The notes under the pieces are model-generated. The model saw only the letters and a program-made list of their open reading frames with translations. It searched no databases and was not told where the DNA came from. This document shows, piece after piece, positions 11,865 through 22,235 of a DNA stretch of 64,000 nucleotides; the stretch's first letter is position 1; every line of letters begins with the position of its first letter. This DNA is from Megachile rotundata (Eukaryota > Arthropoda > Insecta > Hymenoptera > Megachilidae): positions 7,998,001 to 8,062,000 of the forward strand of contig NC_134993.1 in assembly GCF_050947335.1 (NCBI RefSeq). Reading direction: 5' to 3'. Position numbers and translations under genes: made by a program.

Positions 11865-13082
11865 GGGGTAACGCCACTCTAGAATTTTGAAAAAATCGAT
11901 TTTTTTTTTTTTGCTTAAATGATGCTTTATTATGTGTAGAATATGAGAAAAAAGTTTTAAGTGAGGAGCAGGTCGGAAACACGAATTTTTTTAAGTGGAT
12001 AGCAACCACTCTGTCGTAGGCTCAGCGTAACTTGTGGATACGCGCGCAATAATCAGCGTTGAAAACGGTACCTGGGTAAAGGCAAAAGGCCTGATTCAGC
12101 TAGGTTAATAAACAATGACCCCCAATTTGAAAAAATAGACAAAGGGTCTTGATAGAAAAGAAAATTTGGCGGCAAAACTCATTGATGAGTTGAGTAGTTA
12201 TTATGGTTTAGCCATCCGTCGACACCATGAATCCAGTGGCAAAAATGTACTTGACATTGCCGTAAATATGGTTATTTACATATTGCACGATGGACTATCT
12301 ACTATAATAGAACTAAGGAAAGCCTTGGATATGTCTGTCGGAGAAAATTGTTACAATTTTTGCCTATAAGCCGACGCCCGATGCATAGAGTTTTCAGAAC
12401 GATCTTTGAATGAGGCTTCAAAAATGTCGAGATTGAATCTTAGATCCAATAAGAAGGAAAAGAACGTGGAGTATGTTAATATAGAAGGCCAAATATATGG
12501 TGCAGGCATCGCTGATTAAAGTTATATAACAAGTTTCTTATGCTGAATGGCAATCAAAACTTTAAACGCGTTTTTCTCGAAATCACTTTACTCGAACTGG
12601 GCGGACAAATAACTCGAAAAGTTTTTAACTAATCGACTTGAAATTTCGTGTGGAGGTGCAAAATAATATAACGCAGTGAACATTGTACGGATGTTTTGAT
12701 TAATTAACTACTTAACTTTTTATTAACAATTCAATGCTGAATTTTCTACCATTTTTCGAAACTTTTTGTTCATATCTACACCAAATTAACAATTGTTAAT
12801 ATTTTTTAATTTCCGTACGATGTTCCATAGATTTTTTGTCTTAGGACCTTGCGTTAATGAAAAATCAGTCCGCCCTTATAGCCCTTTCAAAGAAATGGTG
12901 TTGTTGCTTGCCAGCACCTACAGCCGCCATTTTTAATCCAAATTGTTTATAAAAATTTACAATCCATCTTCAAAACATATATAATAAGGCCTTTTTTATT
13001 ATGACCTTATAACTTGTACGATTATTACTTTAAAAATTCCCGAAAATCACCTTTTTTCTGACTTCTAGAGTGGCGTTACCCC
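11865..13082 (+). mobile_element. Kolobok-like DNA transposon, internally deleted, nested
   Basis: Perfect 20-base terminal inverted repeats, GGGGTAACGCCACTCTAGAA, lie at both ends, each flanked by TTAA (11861-11864 and 13083-13086). The element is 1218 bp and contains only the C-terminal tail of a transposase (12139-12519). TTAA duplications and this transposase type fit the Kolobok superfamily as I know it; the insect proteins are often annotated as Mutator-like transposase domain. It sits inside the MITE at 11832-13270, so it is the younger insertion. Confidence 0.7.
12139..12519 (+). pseudogene. Kolobok/Mutator-like transposase, C-terminal fragment
   Basis: One reading frame runs 127 codons from 12139 to a TAA at 12517, broken by a single in-frame TAA at 12367. 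Visible blocks are KLIDELSSYYGLAIRR near the start, a GENCYNFC segment around the stop, a basic stretch SRLNLRSNKKEK, and the terminal IEGQIYGAGIAD. From memory, this order and the GxGIAD ending match the C-terminus of insect transposase-derived proteins with a Mutator-like transposase domain. The catalytic middle and N-terminal DNA-binding parts are missing, apparently by internal deletion, so it cannot be active. The frame opens without an ATG, which confirms it is a fragment. Confidence 0.7.
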
Positions 13083-13274
13083 TTAATTTGAAATTAAAAA
13101 TGAAGTTAAAAAATAAATATACAAACGACAAAATATAAATTAGTATACACATTTATTCTTTATCTTGATGAAAATCAATTATGATTTCAAAGAATGTACT
13201 TTAACGAAATGAGTACCTTATAATAAGATACTTGTGGAGCGGTCACTTAACCGGTTTGGTAGTTTTAGTGTTAA

Positions 13275-13504
13275 TATGTTAAATGCATTATACGTTCTGT
13301 ACTTCATATTCTCTAGTGGAAATATTCTTATCGTATTGAATCATGTCGAAGAAACGTAATTGTCTCATCAGATATACACAGAAGTAGAGTACGCTCCTCA
13401 GTTGCCATAAATGCATGATTATTAAAATCATCACACTTGGAAGATGACGGTAACCACTTCCAACCATATCTTTCTCACGTTGTATACAAACTATTACCAC
13501 GATC
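13275..13504. other. Spacer, nothing recognised
   Basis: Mixed sequence. The 70-codon minus-strand frame at 13288-13500 has no recognisable motif. Confidence 0.25.
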
Positions 13505-13965
13505 CTGTATTACTATTACCGATGTCAACCCGCGAGTTGGCACGTGAAGAGGCTGAACGTGTTTAAAAGAGCTACGGCTCTAATTGGTCAGAGTTGAAAA
13601 ATGGACACCTCACACGTATTTTCGGCGGTATTATTGGTCACAATTGAGTCAAAGAACAAGGACAGTAGGCAAACGTTTCAAGTGGTTACTTCGAACGTCA
13701 GAACGTCACATAGGGACTGTTCAAGGTGGGGTAGGCTTTCCTTAAACCTGAGTCGGCCTACGTGCCAGGAGCAGGGTTGTATACAGTACATACCGTAGTC
13801 AATCCAGAAATTGGCGCATAGGAGGCTGACCCAGGTGTTTGGAAGGACTACGTATTTTATTATACCACGTATTTTCGGCGGTAGTATTGGCTCGAGCCAT
13901 TTAGGCGAAAATGACAGGCAAACGTCTCGAGAGATAGTGCGAATTTCTAAAGTTGTTACTGTCAT
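13505..13965. repeat. Diverged direct duplication, about 280 bp apart
   Basis: Two segments starting near 13515 and 13795 share GTCAA.CC..A..TTGGC, GAGGCTGA, GTGTTT, CACGTATTTTCGGCGGTA, TATTGG and AGGCAAACGT. A related phrase (CGCGCCAACTCGTGGGTTG, reverse sense) appears at 14945-14975, beyond the mariner. The mariner may therefore have landed inside this duplicated unit. Confidence 0.65.
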
Positions 13966-13984
13966 TCTTATTTGCCGAAATGTA

Positions 13985-14910
13985 TTGGTTGGGGAATAAG
14001 TTCGTGGCGTTTTGACATTTTCTTTTTTTTATAGCGATATTTTGCAATTTGCAAGAAGTTATAATATTCATTCGATAGAGCTCTTTCTGCTCTACAAAAC
14101 TGTGTTAATCGTTTTTTTCAGCAGATTCATTTGTGATTACTATTGAGGCTCTGAAATGGAATATCTAAGAGGTAAAAATTAGCACTTTCGACACTTGCTC
14201 TTTTTCGCTTTCTATTGCGGCTAAAAAAGCTGCTGAAGCAGCCCGGGATATTTGCAATGTATATAGAGAAGGTGTCATAGGTGAGTCGACAGCACGGAAA
14301 TGGTTTGCAAAATTCAAAAATGGCGATTTTAACGTCGAAAACCCGCCCCGCAGCGGAAGACCTTCTGAGTTCGACGAAGAGCGTCTCCGAGCACGTGTGA
14401 AGCAGGATGGTCCTCAAATTAGTCGTGAATTAGTCGAAAAAATGAACTGTGACCACAATACTATTCTCAATCATCTCCATTCAATGGGATTTGTCGAAAA
14501 ATTGGGAGCCTGGGTGCCTCACGAAGTGAATGCTACGAACTTATTGCCCAACCTTAGGTTGAATTTTGCAAACCATTTCCGTGCTGTCGACTCACCTATG
14601 ACACCTTCTCCGTATACATTGCAAATATCCGGGCCTGTTTCAGCAACTATTCACAACTTTTCACAACTTTTTGGCCGCGATGGAAAGCGAAGAAGAGCAG
14701 GTGTCGAAAATGCTGATTTTTACCTTCTTGATATTCCATTTCTAAGCCTCAATAGCAATGACGAATGAATCTACTGAAAAAAACGATTAACACAGTTTTG
14801 TAGAGCAGAAAGAGCTCTATCGAATGAATATTATAACTTCTTGCAAATTGCAAAATATCGCTATAAAAAAAAAAAATGTCAAAACGCCACGAACTTATTC
14901 CCCAACCTAA
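13985..14910. mobile_element. Fold-back mariner derivative with about 330-bp inverted arms
   Basis: Left terminus TTGGTTGGGGAATAAGTTCG and right terminus TTAGGTTGGGGAATAAGTTC (reverse strand), with TA on both sides (13983-13984 and 14911-14912). Homology continues far beyond a normal mariner repeat: 13985-14317 is the inverse of 14559-14910. An internal right-end-like motif lies at 14532-14556. The unit therefore looks like an internally deleted mariner followed by an inverted, truncated second copy, the whole bounded by two 5' ends. It carries only N-terminal transposase sequence. Confidence 0.85.
14156..14531 (+). pseudogene. mariner transposase, N-terminal half, broken
   Basis: The frame starts at ATG 14156, hits TAG within ten codons and is shifted before 14217. 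From 14217 it reads openly for 105 codons to 14531. Recognisable mariner helix-turn-helix blocks are AAEAARDICNVY, STARKWFAKFKNGDF, RSGRPSEFDEERL, NHLHSMGF and LGAWVPHE. The catalytic D,D,D domain is absent; the sequence jumps straight to an internal right-end repeat. A second, inverted copy of the first part, with a cleaner start, lies in the right arm at about 14560-14740 on the minus strand. Confidence 0.8.
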
Positions 14911-16799
14911 TAATTGAAAGTGTTCACGGATAGGGCTTCTTTTACTTTGGATCACGCGCCAACTCGTGGGTTGCCGTTTGTACATATACGCTGTGTGTAT
15001 GTATTTTCAGAATTAAAGCAGCCAGATTCACCCTGACCTCCGTAAAATTATTCCTATAATTAACGCGTCACGGTGATAAAATTTCGTCCAAATCAGTATC
15101 AAATGTTACTATGCATTATACTTAGGTTGTTTATGTGGCAAACCAGTGTCGAATAGCTTATATCACCAATTCTACTAATTACCGATGGACCAACCTGCTT
15201 TGAAATGGATACTAAACCCGATACGGCCACAACCACATAAAGAGCGGTAAACTGAATAGCTACATACGCATAAAATAAGCTCTATAGAAACTAAGCGACA
15301 GTTCTCAGTGTGATTGAGTGGCTCAGAAAATATAATTGAATACTCAATGTCGAAAATATCATATCAATGTCAATTTGTATATTTATCTCTTACCTATTAT
15401 CTTATTACTAATTTGATTTTTAGTTATAATATTAAAATAGTGTAAAAACGATGTATGCAACAACAGTTTTTCATGTGACACATTTCATTCAAGGTAAAAA
15501 ATATAAAGTTCAAAATGTGCGTAACAAAGTGTCCAAAGTATCAAATTTCTACGAAACAATAGCTCATGTAACAAAAGAGTGAGCACTAGAGTCGAGTGAA
15601 AGGGAATAATAGAGTAAATAAAACTAACTTGGAAACTGACTATTGTGTACACCGTTATTTATATTTTTTTCTCTTGTCTGACATGTAATACGTCACTGCG
15701 CTCGCTACACGGCCATTTTGTTTGAGAATGGGATTTTGAGATGGGATTTTCTATTTGTATAACGTTTTACTAAATGAGTTAATCACGCTATTGGAAAATT
15801 TTGTATTAATGACTTTATTGATGAAATCCAGTTTTCTAAATGAACTTTTATAATACTTTATGTAACATAAAGATAATGTACTTAATTTGATGAAATAGAA
15901 AAATTTAATAAAATGTAACTGTTGATCACTTTAACACAATAAAATTTTGCAAATAATACACAAGTGTAGAAAAAATTGAAATAAAAAGAATAATAATTGT
16001 AATGTATTTTTATAAATGATGAACAAGTGAAACAATTTCTGTAATAAAAAGAAAATTTATATTCATTCTGACACAAAAATTATTTATTTATTTTTGAAAT
16101 TTTAAAGAAACAATGTTTTAAAATTAATATAGCTATAATATTTAGTATAAACAAGTATAATATATTATAATATATTATGCAATTTCTAGTACATAATAAA
16201 CAAATGTAATCTTGCATATTATACAATGTACAATATGTTATAAAAAAATATGAAAATTTGACATCTTCAATTTTTATTTCAGAACTTAAAAAATGGCACA
16301 TTCAAATTATAACATTAATTTTTTCGTATTAAATTTATCACTAAAACTTGTTAAAACCATTGAAAACTTCACAATTTACGAAATCGTAACAAGCAAACAG
16401 TCTTCTCAATTTACATATTTGTAATGACTGCAATTCACGTTGTTTAAAGAAAGCGGGGTGCTATAATAAGATGTTAAATGTTGTCTGCATTGAATCCAGG
16501 ATTATCCATTAAATTGGTTATCAAACACAAATAATCCCCCGGCAAAGCAGTTTCGCAGAACCGTTAAGCATTTAATAATAAAGGCATAGATTCAACTTGA
16601 TGCTTTTGCAGATCACGTGTTAATAGTATGAGTAACGTGATTAAAAGTTGTATTAAAGAGCTGTTAAATCAACATTTAATTTAACTATCACCTTGTTTAT
16701 TAACACTTCATTTATCACATATTAATGTTATGCAGGAAAAGGAAGAATAAATGATTTCTAACTGCTGAGAATTATAAATTCTCGTATTATTCAATTTCA
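14911..16799. other. AT-rich spacer, nothing coding recognised
   Basis: Nearly 1.9 kb, mostly very AT-rich between 15740 and 16440. A GC-richer stretch at about 16490-16680 (CCCCCGGCAAAGCAG, GATCACGTG E-box-like word) looks unique and could be regulatory. The short minus-strand frames at 15882-16301 are low-complexity noise. Confidence 0.25.
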
Positions 16800-17567
16800 A
16801 AGTTTCTAAATGTCGAAATTAAAAAATTTCAAAATTCTTAATTTTCTAAATTCCTAAATTCTTAAATGCTGAAATTCCTAAATTCTCAAAAACCCAAATT
16901 CAAAAATTCCGCATTTCAAAACACTAAATTCCAAAATTTCGAATTCCAAAATTCTGAATTCCAAAACTTCCGAATTCCAAAAATTCCAAATTCTAAAATT
17001 TTGAATTCCAAAAATTCCGAATTCCAAGATTTCGAATTTCAAAATTCCGAATTCTAAAATTTTGAATTCCAACATTCTGAATTCCGAAAATTCCGAATTC
17101 CAAGATTTCGAATTTCAAAATTCCGAATTCTAAAATTTTGAATTCCAACATCCTGAATTCCGAAAATTTCGAATTCCAAAATTCCGAATTCCAAGATTTC
17201 GAATTTCAAAATTCCGAATTCCAAGATTTCGAATTTCAAAATTCCGAATTCCAAGATTTCGAATTTCAAAATTCCGAATTCCAAAAATTCCGAATTCCAT
17301 AATTCTGAATTCCAAGATTTCGAATTCCAAAATTCCGAATTCCAAAATTTCCGAATTCCCAAATTCTGAATTCCAAAAATTCCGAATTCCAAAATTGCGA
17401 ATTCTAAAATTCTGAATTCCAAAATTCCGAATTCCAAAATTCTGAATTCCAAGCTTTCGAATTCCAAAAATTCCGAATTCCAAAATTCTGAATTCCAAGA
17501 TTTCGAATTCCAAACACCTGAATTCCAAGATTCCGATTTCAAAAATTCAGAATTCCAAAATTCTGAA
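16800..17567. repeat. GAATTC-rich minisatellite, 16-19 bp units
   Basis: Dozens of units of the form GAATTCCAAAATTCC vary in length by one to three bases. GAATTC (the EcoRI word) occurs many times. The minus strand reads openly as ILEFRILEFG-type peptide in overlapping frames (162 and 132 codons). This is a property of the array, not evidence for a gene. Confidence 0.9.
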
Positions 17568-18055
17568 TTGTTTGCAGATCATTATAACATTCAAAATTAC
17601 CAGTATAACAAAGCCAAATTTTTGTTTCCCCGAAACACGAAACGTTTCATGGAAATTTCTTCTTTTCGTTTCCCTTCTCGTCTTTCTACCCTTTTAGAGA
17701 GAAGTCGATGCTGATGCGTAACACCGCGGAAATTGAAAAATTCAAGCGGGTTCGATCTAGCAGCGTCATGGAAAAAACATTGAGATCGAGGAAAGCTTTT
17801 TTCGTCGTTATCTTTGGTCCTCGTGAACGTTGATGCATCTGGAGCGGCAGAAAAAGCTTAAAGAAGATCGGTGCAATAACGATCGCTATTATTACTACAA
17901 AATGGAGGATCCAGATCCGCCACTTAGACAATCGTTCACAAACTTCGTTTTATATTCACCCACACCTTTCGTTGTTTTCCTGAATTGATGTAGGTAAATT
18001 ATTTTATATTGCTGATAGAGGTAAATTATTACTGTAATTTAAAGTAGATTGTACA
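17568..18055. other. GC-richer island, candidate regulatory DNA
   Basis: Unique, CG-containing sequence at about 17620-17940. The 81-codon minus-strand frame (17686-17931) contains a hydrophobic stretch but no recognisable domain. I would not call it a gene without transcripts. Confidence 0.25.
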
Positions 18056-18690
18056 TTTTATTTTCACGTTGTTTTCATTTATAATCATTTGTATATTTGC
18101 TGTTCATTTATTCGTTGTTCATCAAATATTTTCATTATATTTACAGATTATTTATAATTTATTTACATTTTTATTTTCGTTATATGTATACATTATTTAT
18201 AAATTATATTTATTTATACATTCGCTATATTTACAGGTTATTTATAAATTATATTTATTTATTTTTTGATTATGTTTACATATTATTTACAAGTTATATT
18301 TATTCATATATTAATTTTGTTTACATGTTATTGATAAATTATATTTATTTATATATTCATTATATTTACAGGTTATTTATAAATTATATTTATTTATTTT
18401 TTGTTTGTGTTTACATATTATTTACAAGTTATATTTATTCATATATTAATTTTGTTTACATGTTATTGATAAATTATATTTATATATATATTCATTATAT
18501 TTACAGGTTATTTATAAATTATATTTATTTATTTATTATGTTTACATACTATTTGCCATTTATATGTATTTATATATTAATTTTATTTACATATTATTTA
18601 TAATTTATATTCATTTATACATTCATTACATTTACATATTACTTAAAATTCACATTTATGTATTTCTTTATTCATTTATTAAACTTCTAC
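18056..18690. repeat. AT-rich higher-order tandem repeat, 45-bp sub-units in 135-bp units
   Basis: Sub-units of about 45 bases (TATTTACA.GTTATTTATAAA and TTATATTTATTTATAT) group in threes, giving 135-base higher-order units that repeat almost exactly from about 18226 to 18530. Because 45 is a multiple of three, a 168-codon plus-strand frame of Y, I, L and F residues stays open. It is judged spurious. Confidence 0.85.
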
Positions 18691-19669
18691 ATTATTTATA
18701 ATGGACTGTACATATTTATAAAAATTGGACACAGAATACCTCCAGTATATGTATGTGAATTTTTCGAAAGAAGAAATATCGACATTCTTTAAAACGCAAC
18801 ATCTGAGTACATTCGTGGAATTCCTATAACTCAGTGGCACAACTTCCGAGCTGATTTCAAGAGGAATCCCAAACTTAATACCGCGTTGAAAGCGTTAAGC
18901 TAAGACGAAACCACGCCCTATTCTTGCTATATCGCAGAAGCGACGTGTAACACGTTCTTCCACGAAGAAAGTCGGCAGCGCCAAACGCAATTGCTGACGC
19001 GTTTAAACCACGCGCTCCTCATTCAGTTACCTCTTATCACGTTCATTTGATCGAGGGTTTCTGCTACACGAATTCGCCCGCTTTACCGGGGAGAAACTCT
19101 AACAGCTAGTCTTTTCATCAAATATAAATTCCGCTTGAGATTTCATTTCGCCGCAGGTTTTCCAGCTCGGTAAACACGCGAACAATTTCTTTTACGGAAC
19201 AGGTGCCTCTGAAATTTTCGTCGGACGGTCAGAGCGTACCGTTCGTTCTGTATGTGTCAATCCATTTAACGTTTCAGCGTTGAAAAATTTTATCCGTGTA
19301 CGTTTAGCATGCACGATATTAACACGACAGGTATACGTGTGCGTCTGGATTTTTATTGTACCGTGCAAAGTATAAACCCGCGTATTTGTTCAATCCATCC
19401 AATTTATATAACGAACGAACCATTCAATAGACCAACATTGTACTAAGGGTCTCATACGTGATTCTTTGTACAAATTTCGAAAGCTCGCTGTCGAATTCTG
19501 TGGTTGTACCATATTGTTTAATTGTCGGTGTTGTGTTTTTGGAAGTTGTTTTTCACGTTTATAATAAATCGCAATGCTCATGAGTGTCGTTAGATTGAAA
19601 GTAATATAATTAATAGTCAATTTTATGGGATGTAATATATTTAATAAAAATAATGAATATCTCATGTTT
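18691..19669. other. GC-richer island (18.8-19.3 kb), no gene recognised
   Basis: CG-rich unique sequence with words such as GCTGACGCG and CGCGAACAA, grading into AT-rich DNA after 19370. No credible ORF is present. It is a candidate conserved non-coding block, by composition only. Confidence 0.3.
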
Positions 19670-19950
19670 TAGTAGAAAAAAATAAAAATGATGGGAGTAA
19701 TAGAAAATGTAAGTAATAATAAACTAAAATGATGAACGATAAAGGAAATTAAAACAACAGGAAGTGAAGTAAGTGAGAATTAAGGCAACAGAAATTGGAA
19801 ATGATAAAAGAAGTAACAGAAAATTAAACTAACAGAAAGAGAAAGTAATAAAAAATAAAAGTTACGGAGAATTAAACTAACAGAGAGTGAAAGTCACAGA
19901 ATATGGAAGTAAAAAAATGAAAGTAATATAAATCCCAACGAAGAAAATTA
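19670..19950. repeat. Purine-rich tandem repeat (AGTAACAGAAAATTAAACTA type)
   Basis: The plus strand is strongly A/G-biased for about 280 bases. Phrases such as GAATTAAACTAACAGA.AG and GAAAGT.A.AGAA recur at roughly 40-45 base intervals. Non-coding. Confidence 0.7.
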
Positions 19951-20399
19951 TAGTAAGAGTTTTCAATAAAAAATATTTGAACTTGTTCTCAAATTTCATA
20001 ACTAAATCCGTTAAACTTTTCGCACGTCTGTAGAATTACCGAAAATATCACAAAAATGGTAGAAGCTGAAATTGCAAACTCGATACACCGATTTTCGACT
20101 GTATCACACATGAGTGCACATATTTGCAATTACGTACGCTAATTGCAAAAACCAAAAACCTACAATTATTATAAATTACCGAACATCGTATGCGCACAGA
20201 ACGATGCATTCAATTGTATACAAAAGAGATTACGAATCGTGCAGGCGTTATTAACGTTGCAAAGGCGTACGGAAACTGCACATTAGCCGAAATAAATGAC
20301 ATGTATATCGAAATTAAACCCTGAATATTCGCAGGCGGGTTCCTCGAACAACATTTACGAGATATTTGCGATTTATCATATTTCGCCAGCTGCTTACAC
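19951..20399. other. Unique spacer outside the left inverted arm
   Basis: Mixed sequence. A minus-strand frame (20210-20470, 86 codons) runs out of the arm into this flank. The other arm does not share the outer part and no domain is visible, so it is not called as a gene. Confidence 0.25.
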
Positions 20400-20691
20400 A
20401 GCATAAACAGCGTTGTTCTTGCATGTTGTGTTACCAGCGATATCGGTTTACCCATCTTGCACATTTTCACGAGCCATAAAACAGTTGCCAGGAGGACAAA
20501 CTCATCGACAGCTCTGAGTTAGCCAATGACAAAAGCCGAATCGTTTTCCTGCTATTACTACAACGTATTTCCTGGAAAATCTGGGTCACGATATTTCGAA
20601 GGATATCGGTTTTCATTCATCGCACTATAACCACGCATACATACACTTTTGATCAAGATGATAGCACGTGTGCGACGATAATTGCGTCCAA

Positions 20692-20928
20692 TTAGGAAAA
20701 TTCATTCAAGTTATATATTTTTCGTTTCGTTGCAAAAGTCCGTGACCTGTGACCAAAAATGAATACATTTTCATGAAAAATAGCTTTAAATGGCGAAATG
20801 TCGAATTGTCGACATTCAGTGCCTCGGATCTCTTCAGTGTTAATCTGTGGATTATAGTCCGCTAAATCGACTGAACCACTTTTTAACTGTTCTAAGAGGA
20901 GCACGATCCAAATAAACGCCTTGAACAT
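20692..20928 (-). CDS. Hypothetical small secreted-like protein, 78 aa, left copy
   Basis: The function is unknown to me. The frame begins MFKAFIWIVLLLEQLKS: a lysine, then about nine hydrophobic residues, then a polar region, which looks like a signal peptide. The body is polar, with DLADYNPQ, IRGTECRQFDISPFK and a basic tail RSRTFATKRK. It has one cysteine. The frame is also open upstream for nine codons to an ATG at 20955 in this copy, but the right arm has GTG there, so I prefer the shared ATG. Against the right copy there are two base changes in 237, both changing amino acids (Gly/Ser, Gln/Arg). It reads outward from the duplication. It could be a real gene, a first exon or a chance frame. 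Confidence 0.35.
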   Translation of the reverse strand: MFKAFIWIVLLLEQLKSGSVDLADYNPQINTEEIRGTECRQFDISPFKAIFHENVFIFGHRSRTFATKRKIYNLNEFS

Positions 20929-21043
20929 TTTTTCTTGCAGTTCAAACACCCACATCGTTTTAAACTTATAACACGATGAAAATGTAACTTTTCATTTTGA
21001 ATATTAACCCACACAAATTAGTTTAAATAATCTTTTTAAGATT

Positions 21044-21271
21044 ATGTCGTACGATTTAGATAACTGTCAGTTAATAGCAAATTGCACAGTCAGCGCATGC
21101 TATGTGAAAAAAACGACCATATACTTTCACAATCTAATAGAATATAATACAGATGATTTTTTTAGAGATAATTCATGATCCGGTAGAATTCATCTAAAAC
21201 AATATAAAACTCCACGGTACGAAGGAGGTAAAATAATGGAAATTCTGTCTAATAAATATAAACCCGTATAA
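21044..21271 (+). pseudogene. Broken left copy of the 75-codon ORF
   Basis: This is the counterpart of the intact minus-strand frame at 29879-30106. Here codon 45 is TGA (21176-21178) instead of the Trp codon TGG. Several other differences occur, including Cys to His, Lys to Glu and Gly to Arg, mostly transitions. Hand count gives about eleven differences in 228 bases, far more than in the neighbouring 78-codon ORF. The pattern suggests this frame is not under constraint, or that this copy has died. Confidence 0.4.
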
Positions 21272-21352
21272 TGGAAACATTAATGAGATTGGTTCATTCG
21301 TCAGAGGATTAGGTAGATAGAAATTATACATCCAATGTTTTGCGACTTAACG

Positions 21353-21839
21353 AGGTAATTCCGGTAAGCTATTTTACCGGTTTCTCTTGCGAGTACGTCC
21401 CTCTTCTCTCCTGTTTTATCCTTTCCTTCTTTTTTTCTGTTTACCCTCGTAAACTATTGATTCGCGAAAGCACTGAAACGCACAAAGCCTGTACTGTGAC
21501 CGTCAGTCCATTAAAACGAAACGACAAAGCAACAACACGAAAGATAAAGTCATTAATTTTCAACGTCAGCGAAACATCGTTACTCCGAGTCGATTACTCG
21601 ACCAAACGACTTTTGTTTAATCCTCCTTTTGATTCTTCTTGCGGTTAAATGTCTTTACATTCTGCTTTTTCAGTTTCCTCTCTTTTATAGGTCATCAAAT
21701 GCATTTGTTGCGAAGAACTTTATTTTGCGGTATTTCGATGCATTTATTTTCACGCGGAGTTTCGTGAATAGTAATCGGTCTTTACAGTATCGATCTTTAA
21801 TATTTTTGTACGATAATTGTTTTTAGACGTGTTTCTACA
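21353..21839. other. Inner spacer of the inverted duplication, first part
   Basis: Mixed composition. Frames at 21340-21648 and 21629-21826 show no domain. The first begins at the arm boundary and is not conserved in the other arm. Confidence 0.25.
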
Positions 21840-22235
21840 TTTTACAATTTTTTCAAGTTTCCAAATTTCTAATTCTTAAATTTTTAGTTTTTTTAATTTT
21901 TGAGTTTTAAAGTTTCAAATTTTTTGATTTCCGAAGCTTATAATATTTTCATTTTTTAATTTTCTAGTTTGGTGATGTTTTAATTTTTGAATTGTTTAAT
22001 TTCTCAATTTTCTAATATTATAATTTCCCAATTTTCTAATTTCTTAAGTTTTTAATCTTTCAATTTGTCAAACTTTTTATTTTTTAATGTCTTAACTTTC
22101 AAATTTTGTAATTTCTTAAGTTTCTAATTTTTCAACTTTTCAATTTTCCCATTTTCCCAAATTTCTAAATTTCTACATCAAGCTTGCAAATTTCTAAGTT
22201 ACCAAATTTTCCAATTTTTTTATTTATTCCCTACT
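21840..22235. repeat. Low-complexity T-rich array (TTTTCTAATTTTC type)
   Basis: Short units of 8-10 bases (TTTCTAAT, TTTTTAAT, TTTTCAAT) repeat degenerately for about 400 bases. Confidence 0.75.

Larger units (their letters stand above)
11832..13270. mobile_element. piggyBac-like MITE, interrupted by a Kolobok-like element
   Basis: The termini are CACTAAACCTACC at the left and the complement of CACTAAAACTACC at the right. Each is flanked by TTAA (11828-11831 and 13271-13274), the target duplication of piggyBac-type elements. Without the nested element at 11865-13082 it would be only about 220 bp and has no coding capacity. The family assignment rests on TTAA plus the terminal motif only. Uninterrupted copies elsewhere in the genome should lack the 1.2-kb insert. 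Confidence 0.6.
20400..21352 (-). repeat. Left arm of large inverted duplication (IR-L)
   Basis: This segment is the reverse complement of 29808-30745 at roughly 96% by eye, with few indels. The left copy has an extra 16 bases near 21310 and the right copy lacks three bases near 30655. The inner edges face each other across an 8.45-kb spacer. No TIR or target duplication was seen at the edges, so it may be a segmental inverted duplication or two opposed insertions of an unrecognised element. It carries the minus-strand 78-codon ORF and a broken 75-codon ORF. Confidence 0.9.

Noticed and set aside
17054..17542. 162-codon EFGILEF-type frame
   Set aside because: It is a product of the GAATTC-rich array, with overlapping alternative frames.
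20210..20470. 86-codon minus-strand ORF at the outer edge of the left arm
   Set aside because: Only its first part is shared with the right arm, where the frame is lost. No domain.
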